Shown here: in pieces, positions 32,270-45,010 of the stretch
Numbering within the stretch: position 1 is the stretch's first letter
Layout: each line of letters begins with the position of its first letter
Assembly (NCBI GenBank): GCA_028023455.1
Contig: JAQFVV010000207.1
Location: 310,001 to 374,000, forward strand
Length of the DNA stretch: 64,000 nt
Direction: 5' to 3'
Source of the DNA: Epiperipatus broadwayi
Lineage: Eukaryota; Onychophora; Udeonychophora; Euonychophora; Peripatidae
Notes under the pieces: model-generated
Told to the model about the DNA's origin: nothing
The model's input: only the letters and a program-made list of their open reading frames with translations
Database searches by the model: none
Translations under genes and position numbers: made by a program

Positions 32270-32462
32270 ATATTATTATTATTTTAGGGATATTCCGTGT
32301 GGTAAAATAGCTAAATAGCAAGTACCTTTTTCAAAGCGTTCTCTTTCTCAAATCATATGATTTGAGAAAGAGAATGCTTTGAAAAAGGTACTTGTTATTG
32401 TACCGAAATGTCAGCTATTTAGCTATTTTACCACACGGAATATCCTGAAAATAATAATATGA
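32270..32462. mobile_element. Loopless palindrome with Penelope-tail-like hairpin
   Basis: The centre (32356/32357) is a perfect palindrome CTCTTTCTCAAATCATATGA plus its mirror, with no spacer. Arms extend about 85-100 bases to 'ttccgtgtggtaaaatagc' on both sides. The left arm lacks ~20 bases that the right arm keeps (about 32396-32420). In the right arm a hairpin GGTAC...GTACC is preceded by TTTGAAAAA and followed by GAAATGTC, the same layout as the hairpin of the Penelope-like tails at 11.1 and 14.8 kb. It is probably a head-to-head pair of tails from another Penelope-like family, or a MITE. Confidence 0.6.
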
Positions 32463-32482
32463 AATCACACATATATATTATA

Positions 32483-32907
32483 AAGAGCCTGCTAATAGCT
32501 CTAAACAAGCTTATTTATTTATTTATTTATTTTAATGATAAATGCTACAAGAGAAAGTACCTAAAGCCTTTATTTATGATGGTCCCCATCTCCAGACTGG
32601 TTCAGAGCTATGGCTCTCTTCAGTGAGGAGCTAGGACATTAGATTCAAAATACTAACTCAAGCCAAGCATTCATCTAATTCTTAAATATTAAGAAAGATA
32701 TCTAAATCTTCAGACACCTACATGTCTTCAAATTTAGCTCTTTAACTAAAGAAATTATATGGGCCTGAACTAAATTCAGTGATCCCATTAATAGGCTTAG
32801 CAACTTAATATATCCTAATTCCTAATAGCAAAAATATAATATTAGTAAAAATTAGTCACATGTCACATAACCTATATAGCTTGTATTACCAGTATGTAAT
32901 ATATAAA
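32483..32907 (-). repeat. ~425 bp repeat family, unit 1
   Basis: Starts 'taaagagcctgctaata' and is followed by a second unit with the same start at 32908. Internal blocks such as 'cttcagacac..acatgtcttcaaattt.agct' and 'atatgggcctgaact' are shared with the 416 bp family, so the two are related. On the minus strand, near 32590-32630, CTGAAGA is followed by a four-pair stem GAGC/GCTC and TGAA: a hammerhead-like core with an extra base and without the A-U pair expected at stem III. Confidence 0.6.
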
Positions 32908-33062
32908 GAGCCTCCTAATAATTCTAAACAAGCTTATTTATTTATTTATTTCAATGATAAATGCTACAAGAGAAAGTACCTGAAACCTTTATCTATGATG
33001 ATCCCCTTCCCCAGACCAGTTTTGAGATATGGTTCTCTTCAGTGAGAAACTAGATAATGAAG
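32908..33062 (-). repeat. ~425 bp repeat family, unit 2 (partial)
   Basis: Direct repeat of 32483-32640 with moderate divergence. The hammerhead-like core here is further decayed (CTGAAGA kept, stem II and GAA eroded). The pair makes a head-to-tail array of about 1.4 units, the same arrangement as the 416 bp family. Confidence 0.6.
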
Positions 33063-35923
33063 TTTGAATGTCTTTCAGTATGAAAATGTCAGTCATCTTT
33101 TTTTTTCTTTCTTGCTTGATTTTGATAGTGGATATCTTAACATATAAAGCATTAAACTGTGTTGGTATGAGAATGATAATATTGGTCTAAAAATTGTTTA
33201 TTATTAATTATATTATGTAAGATTATGAATTGACTTTATTCATTTTGAAATGTATATGTAAATAATAAAGCATATACTTTTGAATAAAATTATTTTTTTT
33301 ATTATATGTATTTTCATTACTGCATCCATAATAATAAATTATGAACAATACTACTAAATGTCTAATGTCTCAAATATATTTGCTTTTATTTATATACTAT
33401 TATATTTGAAAGATATGTATGAAAATATATTTCCAATGTAATATAGCGAGAATGTATTATAAATTGTTTAATTTGTGCTAGAATGAAAGAGTGGTATTTG
33501 TAATCAAAACGTAAATATTTGTTATATGTAATAATTGTGAAATTTTTTTTTTATTAATCATTATTGTGCAATATGATTTTTTTTTATATTTATGGAGCAC
33601 TAGCTAGATATAAAGGATGAATATAAGATATTGCTATGGTTACTAGGACATAAATGGGAAAAGTTCTCTCTTATTTTTAGCTTCAACCAAGCACATCTAA
33701 ATTACTTTACATGCATTTTCTTTTTATTTATTTTAAAATTATATAGTTAAATGAACAAAATGATGGGATGAAAAGTAACAATATTTGTCCAGAAACTGGA
33801 CAGGATTGTTGAATTTGGGAGAGGTGATGATTTAGGTAAAATATGAAAATTAATTTGTGGTATTTCAAACAATCGGAATGGTTTTTTTTTTTCATTTTAA
33901 AAAACGATATTACCTATATTTCAATAGTGAGATTTAAATTTTAACAACAGAAAAATGTTCACAAAGATTATATAGTCACCTAATGATATAATTTTATAAG
34001 CTTGATGTAATTTATACACAGGATAAAAGCCAGTTTAATTTCCATAGCTTCCACAGCTGTTCCCCCATAAAGTTTCATGAATTGATTACTTGTTAAATAA
34101 AAGGATCTACATTGCATGGTTGTGGATATAAATTAGTGTTCGTACACTTATAATATTATATCATTCAAATATCTGCTGAATGAGAAAATAATCTAGATAT
34201 TTGGAAAATATTGGAATTAACAAAATGTGTTTTGAATCTTATAGCTTTTCATAACATTTCTACTTTCTCTGGAATAACAATACCGCAGATCACAATTAAA
34301 AGAATAAACATTAAAATCATGGTACTATTTTTGAATTACCATATTTAAAGACTATTATTTAGGTTGTTTTCTTATATTTATCATTTTTTTGCTATTTATT
34401 TTCTCTTGATTTAAAATGTATAGTGTTATTGATATGAATAGTTGTATAATTATAAGTTAATTAATAATCTATTCACACACCTAAAGATATAATAAAATGT
34501 TTCTTAATTTAACTAGTGCAGCAGCAGATGTTTTATGTCTCTACCATTCAAGTCCTTCTTTCTACTTAAGAAACCCTCAACATATTCAAACTGATTGACA
34601 ATTTCAGGTTGATAACCATCAAGTTCAAAAATATATGTGTGCGTGTATATATACACAAATAAAGTAGAAGTTATCTATGCCTTTACTACATCTTTTTCTG
34701 AGGTTAATTTCTTTTTGAACCTTTTTTAATTTTCTTCTTTCATTAAGTAATAGAAGGCAAATCGATAACCGCTAGCAAACTTTCATATCAGAATTACTTA
34801 TTAATTATTCAGTTAGTAGCTTTTCGTGTCATTTTTTTCTTCTTTTAAAATAAACGATTGCCCTAAGGTACTCTCTAAAATAATATTAATCTTTTAATAT
34901 TATATAAGACAATTACGATATACGTCCATTATGCATTCTTGAATCGATTAGATAATGAATTAAATATATATAATTTAGATAATCCTTATAATTTATTGGT
35001 ATGCGAGCTGTGATAGCAATTTGGATTCATATTTAATAATAGCACAATTGAAATTAAATTTTTAAAAATGATTTAAGATAAAAGAAAAAAGAGACAAAGT
35101 TATAAAATTCAAAAAATAGAAAAAAAAAGTTAAATTTGTTAGATAAGAAATATTTATAAATATGCTAAATAATCTAATCTGAAATAAAAGATGAATTATA
35201 CAAAAAAAAATTAATTAAATAAAATCGAATCGATAAGAATTCAAATATAAAGGTTACCTAGAACAAAATGGGAAAATATAAATATAATAATACAGAAGAT
35301 AATATGGTTAAAAAGCTTAATAAGAATTTGAGATATTAAACAATTAGAGATAGGCAGTACAATTTGAAATTAAATAGAGGGAATTGTTGAATAAAGAGTT
35401 TGGGTGGAAAAAACAGAAGGTTGTAAATAAAGTAACTTAACAAAGGTATTAAAAAATAGGCAAAGTTAATAGAAAAGTAAAATTAGGTAATTGTAAAAGT
35501 AAAGAAAAAGAAAATGCAAAAATTATAAAAGAAACTAAGACTGACACATACAAAGCAATAAGATTTCAATCAAGTTAGAAAAGACTTAAAAAAACAACAA
35601 AGTTTTAGAATATTAGAATTGATAAATATACTAATTTACTAGAAGAGATTGAAATATGATAATTTTAGAATGCTGAAAGTAATTCAGGAGACAAATTTTT
35701 AATTTAATAGATTGACTTTTTTTTTTATTTGATGAGATTTGCTGTAGCACAATTAAAACAAAAAAAAAAAATAGAATATTAATATTGAAAAAATAAGAGA
35801 TAGAATATTAATAACGATATTTAATAATAATAATATAATATTAAATACGCTTAACGTATATAGTGAAATTAATAGCGTATTTAATATTACATTATTATCA
35901 ATAGTGAAGAAAAATCGGAAATT
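33063..35923. other. AT-rich DNA without recognised features
   Basis: No open frame above ~60 codons and no recognised repeat family. 34900-35720 is strongly A-rich on the plus strand. Confidence 0.5.
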
Positions 35924-35925
35924 AC

Positions 35926-35966
<41 letters not shown>
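35924..35966. repeat. (TAA)n microsatellite
   Basis: About 14 uninterrupted TAA/ATA triplets. It creates an artificial tyrosine-run reading frame on the minus strand. Confidence 0.9.
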
Positions 35967-35967
<1 letters not shown>

Positions 35968-37481
35968 CAGCCATTCTTAAACAAGTATAGCTATTTCAAC
36001 TCCATCCCCGCTCAAAACAACAAAAAGAAAGGAAAGAGAAATACTGTACTACTCAAGAAATGAGTTTCGAGATGTCTATACAAACATTAGTTTTGCACAG
36101 ACAATAACAACCCAATCTGCGAACCACAAATACGTTCACGCATAGAACACTGTTCCATTTTTCTGCTTATTTGAAGACTGCTGGACAGTCGAAACTGTAA
36201 GGAAAATAAAGAAGTTTTTAAGAAAATTTGATTGCATTGAAGTGTATGTGAAAGAAGTATTATTTATGATGTCTTTTAATTTTTTTCAGCAGAAAGTCCG
36301 GAGATTAATTTTTGTTTCCTTATTTTGCAAAGACGTTAAATAGAACAACTTATTTTATTTTATAATAGATTATAAAAATAAATTTATAAGTTGACCCTTG
36401 AAAATCAATTTATAATAATGTGATATTGATAAATACTGAACAAATGAATATGTAAAACTTTACGATCGGAGGGTACTGAAAAGTGTTTACTGAAAATTAT
36501 TTATCTTTTTCAGATGCCGTTATTCATATGTTTTAAGAATGTGAGGTAGAGAGGATATTTTAAATATATCCACTAAGAAAATAGAAGAGATTTGTAAAAC
36601 TAAATAATCCTTCCACCAAACCAAATGGCAGTGAAAAATATATCAAAAAGATGTTTATCGTCCGTTTGTTTTAATATTTATTTAGCTGAGTTATAGTAGT
36701 AAAGTAATTTATTATAACTGACTTTTTTTCTATGTGAGTTACCAAATCTCAGCAGAAAGACTATTTAGTGGAATTTGCTATATGTTTATAACTAATTTAA
36801 CCAAAACAAAAGCAGTATAAACGGATTGAGGAAATAAGATAGTCATGTAATAGTTTATTGGTTTATCCCAAATCCTGAGACCACAGGATAGAAATGCCTA
36901 TGGTTATTAAATAATTAAGGACACCATAATATACAGAAACTGAACTGGTTTCAGATCTACATGATTATAAATACAATGTGGTTTGGATTGAAAACATTTA
37001 TATGTTTTACAATTTGATAGTATAACATAGAGATCAGTGGTAGAAGCTGGAATAAAGGTGCATTATATCCTAAAAGTCGATTCACCATCTTTCAAACTCA
37101 AAAAATTAATCAGCTAATTTTGGATAGAAAAGTAGAGTATAGGAATCTATTAAGCATTGTCATCGACATCTTACTTACTAAATATTTCAATAAGTGGAAT
37201 AGAGAAAGGGAAAAAAAGTATGTTGTTAATTATCAGGAAGTTGACTAACTCATAAGAAAATTAGTAAGAATTAGGATTACACAAAGATTTTAAATACAAT
37301 TATAAAATTATTATCTTTTGGTTGTATAGAAAATAATTTTTTTACATTCTTTTATTTGACAAAAAATAGTGGAGTAATTAAAATCAAAAAGCAAAGAATG
37401 TACAGTGCAGAGATATGGATTAAGTAGAATTTGGGGAGAAATAACTTAGAAGGACATATTTAGAATTATACAATATCAAAG
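35967..37481. other. AT-rich DNA without recognised features
   Basis: No supported gene or repeat. Confidence 0.5.
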
Positions 37482-37510
37482 AGAGAGAGAGCGAGCGAGA
37501 GAGAGAGAGA
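37482..37510. repeat. (GA)n microsatellite
   Basis: GA dinucleotides with two GAGC interruptions, immediately left of an RTE fragment. Confidence 0.85.
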
Positions 37511-37518
37511 CTCCCATA

Positions 37519-37628
37519 TATTATATGACGTCATTTCTCTTTTGGTAATAGTTACATCTTTTTTCTTATTGCATATTATATGACGTCATTTCTCTTTTGG
37601 TAATAGTTACATCTTTTTTCTTATTGCA
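37519..37628. repeat. Exact 55 bp tandem duplication
   Basis: Units 37519-37573 and 37574-37628 are identical. The unit corresponds to the RTE segment at about 57275-57330, so the duplication arose inside an RTE fragment. Confidence 0.8.
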
Positions 37629-37970
37629 TAAATATTTTTTTACCAATATGAAGATGTTCCTTTACACTCTTGAGACTTTTATTGTCCTGTACAGATTTTC
37701 TGGCTAATTCTAAATTATATTTTTGTATATCATTATCAAATCTTTTTATATTGTTTTATAAAATGCTGGATATTCAATCCTTCTTAATGGATCATTTTTA
37801 TATATTTCTATATTCTTTCTTTCCTTCATAAATTGTCTTGTCTCAGTAAAAAGTTTACTGGCAATTGCTTTTTTTTTATGGGCCAGCTATTTTTGTTGCA
37901 GTTCTTAATAGTGTATCAATTATCTTCTTATTATTTTTATTCAAGTATTCAAAATCTGTTCATATTTTAT
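37519..37970 (-). pseudogene. RTE-type non-LTR fragment (linker between endonuclease and RT)
   Basis: Aligns with 57275-57640 through 'cttgagacttttatt', 'gatattcaatcctt', 'cttcataaatt' and 'ctcagtaaaaa'. That part of the longer copy encodes the lysine-rich linker after the endonuclease (EIREFMKKRRN). The frame is broken here. It is a truncated dead fragment. Confidence 0.65.
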
Positions 37971-38118
37971 GTTTACCTTAAAGTAAGAATGTGAGATACA
38001 TTCAAAAATTAATTAATTCACACTGTTTTATTTCTTGTTAAATATAAAAATCTTAATTGTGTTTAAAGAAAACAATTATTTTTGGATTTAAGCCACAGTA
38101 AATAAAAACTTTATAATA

Positions 38119-38356
<238 letters not shown>

Positions 38357-38362
38357 TTTTAG

Positions 38363-38543
38363 TTTGTGATTATTATTATATTTTTGTAGTTTTATTGTTT
38401 TATGTCTATTAGCTTTTTAGGCATTAATATTATGTGCTTCTTATTAAAAAATAATTTGTGATTATTATTATATTTTTGTAGTTTTATTGTTTTATGTCTA
38501 TTAGCTTTTTAGGCATTAATATTATGTGCTTCTTATTAAAAAA
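38363..38543. repeat. Exact ~92 bp tandem duplication beside the TTA tract
   Basis: The segment starting 'tttgtgattattattat' at 38363 is repeated from 38455 and runs to 'ttattaaaaaat' without difference. Either a very recent duplication or an assembly join error next to the microsatellite. Confidence 0.85.
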
Positions 38544-38860
38544 TGCATAAAAAATGATTTATACATTTTATTCTTTTAGTTATGCAAAGTGTGTTGTGGC
38601 CTACACATTGGAATACACATTACAGTAATGGAGAGAATTAATTTGATTTGAAAATATATTTTAAATTCATTAAATGTTGTTATACTACTGAATTTGATCA
38701 ACTTTAGAATTTCAGTTTAAATATATTTATTATGGGATAAACTAAATTTAAAAAAGTAAATAAATAAAAATTAATTATCTATTTCATAAACAATCTTAAA
38801 ATTTAAACTATTCAAATAACTAAAATTTTCTTTCTAAAACAACATTGTTCAATAGAATAT

Positions 38861-40767
38861 TATACCGGACAAAAGCTTTAGACTCACATAAACTGACCGC
38901 CAGGGCGCCACTAGTCCGAAATTTGGAACTAGACATTTATTTTTAAGGGGTTACAGGATATGCGAATCGAATGCACCGGACTAATTCAATCAAGCAAATG
39001 AGATCTATGTTTTGTTCAGTGAGTTAGAAAGGTAGCAACAGGAAACAAAATCAACTAAGTAAATGAATAAATAAATAATTTTATTAAAAGTATGATTAAA
39101 TAAACAGAAATCTAAATAATAATCTTTAAAGCACATTTAAAATATGTACTACATGTATTTTCGTCAAAATTGAACTAAAATATTTATATGGCTTTGAGAG
39201 CGATTTCCTCTGCGTGAAAGAGTGCAAAATACTGGCAGTAGCAGAAGTATTAGTAAGAATACAGTGATCTCACATCAGACAAGGGAGGTTAGCTTCCTGC
39301 TTATAACCCATAGTTAGAAAAAGAGATTTATGTCAAAACAGAAGAAATGCGAAGGTAGCTTCCAAAATATTAATAATAATAAAAAGGGTGTTGAAAGTTA
39401 TTACTTTCAATCGATTGACCTCCCTCTGAGTGAGACAGGCTAGGAGCTCACGATCTACCTATAGAAAGGGTTAAAATGATCGTGCGTGCCCCTAATAAAT
39501 GAATTGGAAGCTTTAAGAAATAAAACTAAAGACTATTATATTTTGTAATCGTCTATTACTAATAATTAAGGTCGCGACCTAAGTACGGCTAATAAAAATG
39601 GGTCACAAGCCAAAAGCCAATTAAATTAGTCTGTAATACCCAGACTGCGCTCTGTAATGACAAGGAATGTGAGATTAAAATAAGCTACTATCTTACTTAC
39701 TAAGACTTAAATAGGACGGACAGTAATAGGTTTGACATTAGCACTCATTAAAAGAAAAAAAAATTATCAAGCACACAGAAAACGAATTACATAATATACA
39801 ACTTGAAAAAAACATTTATATTTAAAAAGGGAACAAATCTAAGATAACATTATTTAAATTGCAAAAATGTAAGGTACCTTAACAATTTATTTCAATGCTA
39901 GTGCACTAGACTTCTTAGGTTAGTCCGTTTCTCTGGATTCACTGACGGTAGGCTTGGGCGAGTTGGTTAGTGGTTTTTTTGGAGCCGGTTCTTATGGCAT
40001 TGTAGGCAGTTAATGTAGACACAGGACATCCGAAACTGTCCTGGTGAGAAGCTTAGCACATCATGGTAAAGAAAATATTCTTGCTGTAGGTTTAATGTTC
40101 ATTCTAGCTAGAATAATTACTGGATCAGCTTTCAGAATATTCAGGAATCATTCTTTCCAAGTATTTTGGCAGGAATCGTGCAATTCTCCTGTCAGAGTTG
40201 GTGTCTGTCTCTTTGCGCTGGTGCAAGTATACTAGCTGATGCAAGTATTCTAGATTTTCTAAGATAATCCGAAGGCCTGATTAGAACTTGTTATCTGAAT
40301 CATATCTCCTAATTACAAAACTTTTTCTTTTTAATTAAAATTTAAAAATTCTCTATCTAGCTAACAATAGTTATCTAATTAACGAAATAAATTGCCCTTT
40401 ACAGATCTAGGAATTAACTAATGAAAAATTCTTTTCTTTTTGTTTTCTTTCTTTTTTAATTATTCTTATCAATATAAATCCAAAATCTGTAAAGCAATCT
40501 ATTTGTACACTTTACTTTTACATAAATTTAATAAAAATAAAAAAAATCTTAGTTTTCTCTTTTTTTTTTTCAAAATTAAAATTAAACACCAAATATAACT
40601 GTGGTATTAAAATATAATTCCCACACACATACATATATATTTGTACAAGCATTTAAAGAAACTTTTAATCAAGTTTTACAAACGAAACCTTATATAAAAA
40701 TTTATTTTATTTTCTTCACCTCTATAAAACTATAATTTTTGTAATGGTGTCTTAAACATCCATTACA
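38861..40767 (-). mobile_element. LTR-like element, copy C (probably a solo LTR)
   Basis: Minus orientation: starts TGTAATG at 40767 with a 28 bp terminal hairpin and ends at the degenerate 'CGGTATA' at 38861. Near the end, a stem-loop CTAGT/ACTAG (38911-38932) abuts TGGCGCCC (38903-38910), as in copies A and B. The interior includes a less AT-rich block at 39900-40260. I did not find the TATAAAAAGG box here. No element protein is encoded. Confidence 0.45.
40740..40767 (-). repeat. Terminal hairpin TGTAATG...CATTACA of copy C
   Basis: 28 bases with an eight-base stem (TGTAATGG/CCATTACA). TA-rich sequence follows outside. Confidence 0.6.
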
Positions 40768-41245
40768 ATATATAAAACATTTATTTAAATAATATTATAA
40801 AACAACCTTAACTTCAAATAACCATTTGAATAATAAAAATTATCATTTACAATTTTCCTTTAACCTTTTTTTGTATGAATTCCAATAAACCCATTGAATA
40901 AATTTTAGTTTTTGATTGGTCAGTTACAGAATCATTAATAAAAATATATTTGTCTCTTAAAATTATATTTGTTTCTGTTTAGTTTCTAAAATGCAAATTA
41001 ATAATTGGTCTGATTGTTAATGTAAATGAAACATTTTTGAAAAATAAATTTCTATTTCTAATTGATGGAAATAATCTATAGTAGTCAACATAAAATGGAT
41101 GTTTGTCATCAAATTATAAGTTGCAACCCTATGTCTTGATTTTTTTTGTCATTTTTTTTTCTTATAAAATTAAATATTTTCTACTAAAGTCTAAATTATT
41201 ATTTTAAAATAATTAATATTTCACAAACATTTTGTGAAAAAAGTA

Positions 41246-41757
41246 ATCATCATCAACCATTATCAATCCACTGCAGGATGAAGGTCTCTCCAAGTTCAAT
41301 CCATCTTTTCCTATCTTTAGCTTCTCTTCTCCACATCACCACTGCATAGTTTCTTATTTTGTCTATCCATCTCACATGTGGTACTCTTTCTGGGTCTTTT
41401 ACAATCTCTTGGAATCTAGTTTAAAATTTCCAATTGTACATCTATTATCATCTCTTCTAGCAATATGTCCAGCCCAACTCCATTTCAGTCTTTTAATTTT
41501 TTCAATGAGGTCAGTAACACCTGTTTGTTCTCTTACCCATGGATTGTGTTTTTGATTGCTTCTTGTTACTCCCAACATGCACCTGTCCATACTTTTTTGA
41601 GTGGTCTGAAGTCTCTGTATTGCTCTTCTATTAAGTGTCCAGGTCTCAGATCTGTAAGTAAGAGCTCGCAAAACACATTTATTAAAAACCTTCATTTTCA
41701 AACACATATGCATATTTTCTTTTAGTATCAATTTATTTTTACCAAAAGCACTCCAAT
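41246..41757 (-). pseudogene. RTE-type non-LTR 3' end fragment
   Basis: An open frame at 41731-41399 encodes the C-terminal part: VLRALTYRSETWTLNRRAIQRLQTTQ, then CMLGVTRSNQK, VREQTGVTDLIEKIK and WAGHIARRDD. This is the conserved tail found after the RT in RTE-type proteins. The 3' terminus is at 41246 with a short GAT-repeat tail. The 5' truncation is at about 41757, shown by loss of match to 56265-56290. No RT or endonuclease remains. Confidence 0.85.
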
Positions 41758-43711
41758 GTAATAAAAGTGTAAAAATGGTTAGAGCATATTTTAAAAATCA
41801 AAATGAAGAAAAAAAATTGTGAAAATCATTGACAGATGCTCTTTTCTAGAGAGAACAAGAAACAACCAATCAGAATTTAAAAATGCAGCGATTTGTTCAT
41901 TGTTATAGCATTAATTTTAAATGCTATTGATTTATTGGTTGTAAAAAAATTATGATGATGCAGAATTATTCAATACAGCTTTTCCTATAAAATTCCTGTA
42001 AAATCATCAAAACAACATTAAAATAGCAGTTAGAGAGCAGCTTAAAGCTGCAGACATATTGCTGCAATCTGTGATGTTAAACCATTAATTATATTCTCTC
42101 GTGATAAAGTAACTTTTAAATAGCCTGACATTTTTGTTCACATTTCACTTATGAGTGATAAATTAAATATGTGATACATTTTATAAAAAATGTCAAATAA
42201 TTATGGTCTTTAAAAAATATTAAAACCATTATTTTCAAAAAGAACATTCATCAATATGATATACAAAACATTTATTTTAAGTAATATTTTAACACAAGCA
42301 TACCTTCAAATATACATTTGAATTGAACACCATATAAATATGCAATCTATTAAGATTGTGTACTTACATAGTATCAAAAATGGCACAAACAAGGAAGATA
42401 AATAAATCTTGCATATTGTCATGAATATGCAATTCATATAATGATATAGAGTAGTTCAATTTAATTTATAGTCTAATAAATCAGTTTGAAAAAAAAAAGA
42501 TGGATTTAAGGTTTAAAGAAATGTTGCCTGATATTACCTCCAAATGGATTGACTATTTATTGTCAGATCCCAATCCATAATAGAAACATTCAGAATTCAG
42601 TTAGCATCATTTCCTTTTGGCCCATTCTTGTCATTGAATACACATTATCTATTTATTACTGGTGAATGCTTAATCAGATCTAGATAAGATGGAATCTGGA
42701 CTAGTCCATTATTTGAATGCATGGTGAGATATGGTGATAATGAAGTTTGAAAAAAAAGACATTTGTATATAGAAGTGGAATAGATTGTGTTATGATGATG
42801 AAAGAAATTGTAAAAATTGGAGCTGAAATCAATACTGATAAAGTGCAGATGTTTGAAGGAATTTATTTATATTGCAACTGGTTATAACTACAGCTTTGCT
42901 CGTGATAATAAAATAAAAGATTGCAATTTAATTGATAATCAAAGTATATTTAAAGAATATTTATATGAAATAATAATACATCAGATGTCAACAGCAATTA
43001 AAAATCACCACAACATTATTTATAAAATGCCTTCCAATAGTTATTTTTACCTGCTGTTGATAACTGATGTATTATTATTTCATGTAAATATTATTTAAAT
43101 ATATTTTAATTATCAACTCCATATTTTTTTAAATTCCACTAATGTAAGCAATTTCATAGTTATAGCAAAATACAATAAAATATGTTTATGTATTCACTGA
43201 TTATCTTTAAAACCTTTTCTGCTATCACAAAATCTTATAAACAACTCAAAAATTCTCTTGCAACTCATGATTTCACTACTATACTCAATCTGAATTATTT
43301 CAAAGGTTTTGCCCATTTCTAAAATAAATTGAGTGTTGATGTGATGTCCATTGTGAGTTAGCAATACAAAAGACACTCATATTTCATGCTGTAACTTGAA
43401 ATTTTTTGTAATGAATAGCTCTGCTTTGTAATTCTTTAGATAGTGATGCTGCTGGAAATATCTTAAAGTGAGAACCAATTATTGAGATACATCATATCTT
43501 TATGTCAGTATTTGGTGATAACATTTGTAATATTTTTATTTGGGAAGTTATAGTTTATGAATAATTTTCTTTCAGTGTGCTAATATTTTATAATATTATG
43601 AATTATTTCTCTGCATGATGTGTTTGTCATAGTAGAATGGAAGATATAAAGGTTCAAGTATGTGGATTGTAGATCAGCTTGATCATTCCCAGGATTCCAA
43701 TGCAATATGAC
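41758..43711. other. AT-rich DNA without recognised features
   Basis: A plus-strand open frame at 42817-43098 (93 codons) has no recognisable domain. Otherwise nothing supported. Confidence 0.5.
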
Positions 43712-44508
43712 TTTTATGACCTCATGAATATTTTAAATAGAATATTTTATATATATTGAATCCAGATATAATATATGGGATCTGAACACAGACTTTCATA
43801 CTCCCTTTAGCCATCCACTCTATCTCTTACAATTGATAACACAATGTGAAAAAGATAAATGATTTCAAATATATGCATTTCATGCTGAACCAGCACTCAT
43901 AAGTTGGTCTAGACCACTATCTCTCACACAAATATATAATCAGTTCTTGGTTTATATCAAGGTAGAAAATTGAACAGTCTTCAATCTGCTTCATTCTCCA
44001 ACTCTTCAGACTTTTATACCACTGAAAATCTGATATTGTGATGCCCAAAGACATTGTTAATATTATTACATTTAAAACATTTCAAATTTAGCTTGTATCC
44101 TGCTCAACTCTCTTCTGTGTATTTAGGTGAACAAGGTTCTACACATGAGGGGTCAGATTTAAAGTCAACATGGGCATCACGATAACATTGGCATTAATAA
44201 GGGATTTGGGTATTCCATTATCAGATTTTTAGTGGCATGTCTGGCTAAAGAGTTGGCGGGTAAAATAGAAGAAGCCTGTCCATTAAAACATGAAAATTTG
44301 CTAAGTTAATATAAATTGAGTGCTGATTATATATAGATGTGGGAGATAGTGAGCTGGACCAACTGGTGACTACTGGTTTAGCATGAAATATGTATATTGG
44401 AGATAATGTATTTTTTTGCATATGTGTGATCACATTTTCAATTGTATAAGATAGAGTGGTATCTGAAGGGAGTTTGAAAGTTTGTATTCAAAGGCCTCAT
44501 AAAAAATA
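43712..44508. mobile_element. Imperfect fold-back element, arms ~340 bp
   Basis: Left arm about 43712-44065 and right arm about 44170-44508 are inverted copies at moderate identity. Matching landmarks include 'atgacctcat' with 'aaggcctcat', 'ctccctt.ag' with 'gggagtttg', 'catttcatgct.aaccag' and 'actgaaaatctgat' with its complement. The ~100 base centre is unpaired. No transposase. Older than the 3348-3910 palindrome. Confidence 0.65.
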
Positions 44509-44689
44509 AACTAGTTGCTTACTTTGCTATTAAAAATAATATTTTAATTTATTTTGGTACATTTTCCCATTTATGTTATATCTTGTTACATTATCATATA
44601 ATTTACCAACAACAACTATATATTGCAGAATAAAAGATATTCCAAGTTTAAACCAGTTCTCATTTATAACATTTCTCTTTCACCCATAC

Positions 44690-45010
44690 CAACCAACTTT
44701 CTTCTTTAATCCATCCATTTTAAGTGTTGTTTTCTTCTAAAATGTTTCCCATTGAAATTTAGTTTAAAACATTAATTATCTATTGAATATTGCTGCTGGC
44801 AACCTGAGTCAGGCTCCATTGTGGTCTCTTAATTATTTCAATGGTGTCAGTAATATCCATTTGTTGTCTCATCCAAGTATTTCTCTACTGTATAGGTTCA
44901 GGGCATTGTATTATTTTTACATCCACATGAAACGCAGAACTAGAATATAATTATTATTATTTTCATTTTAAGCATGCCATATTTTCTATTAATATTGTGC
45001 CCTTTTCTAT
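44690..45010 (-). pseudogene. Highly decayed RTE 3' end fragment
   Basis: Blocks such as 'ttaattatttcaatggtgtcagtaata' and 'tttgttgtctcatccaagtattt' match the RTE tail ('ttttcaatgaggtcagtaaca', 'tttgttctcttacccat') at 41490-41560. It is much older than the other copies. Confidence 0.5.

Noticed and set aside
35753-35974. Open frame with a run of tyrosines on the minus strand
   Set aside because: Produced entirely by the (TAA)n microsatellite and AT-rich flanks.
42817-43098. 93-codon plus-strand frame
   Set aside because: No domain, no neighbouring exon evidence, low-complexity Ile/Asn/Tyr content.
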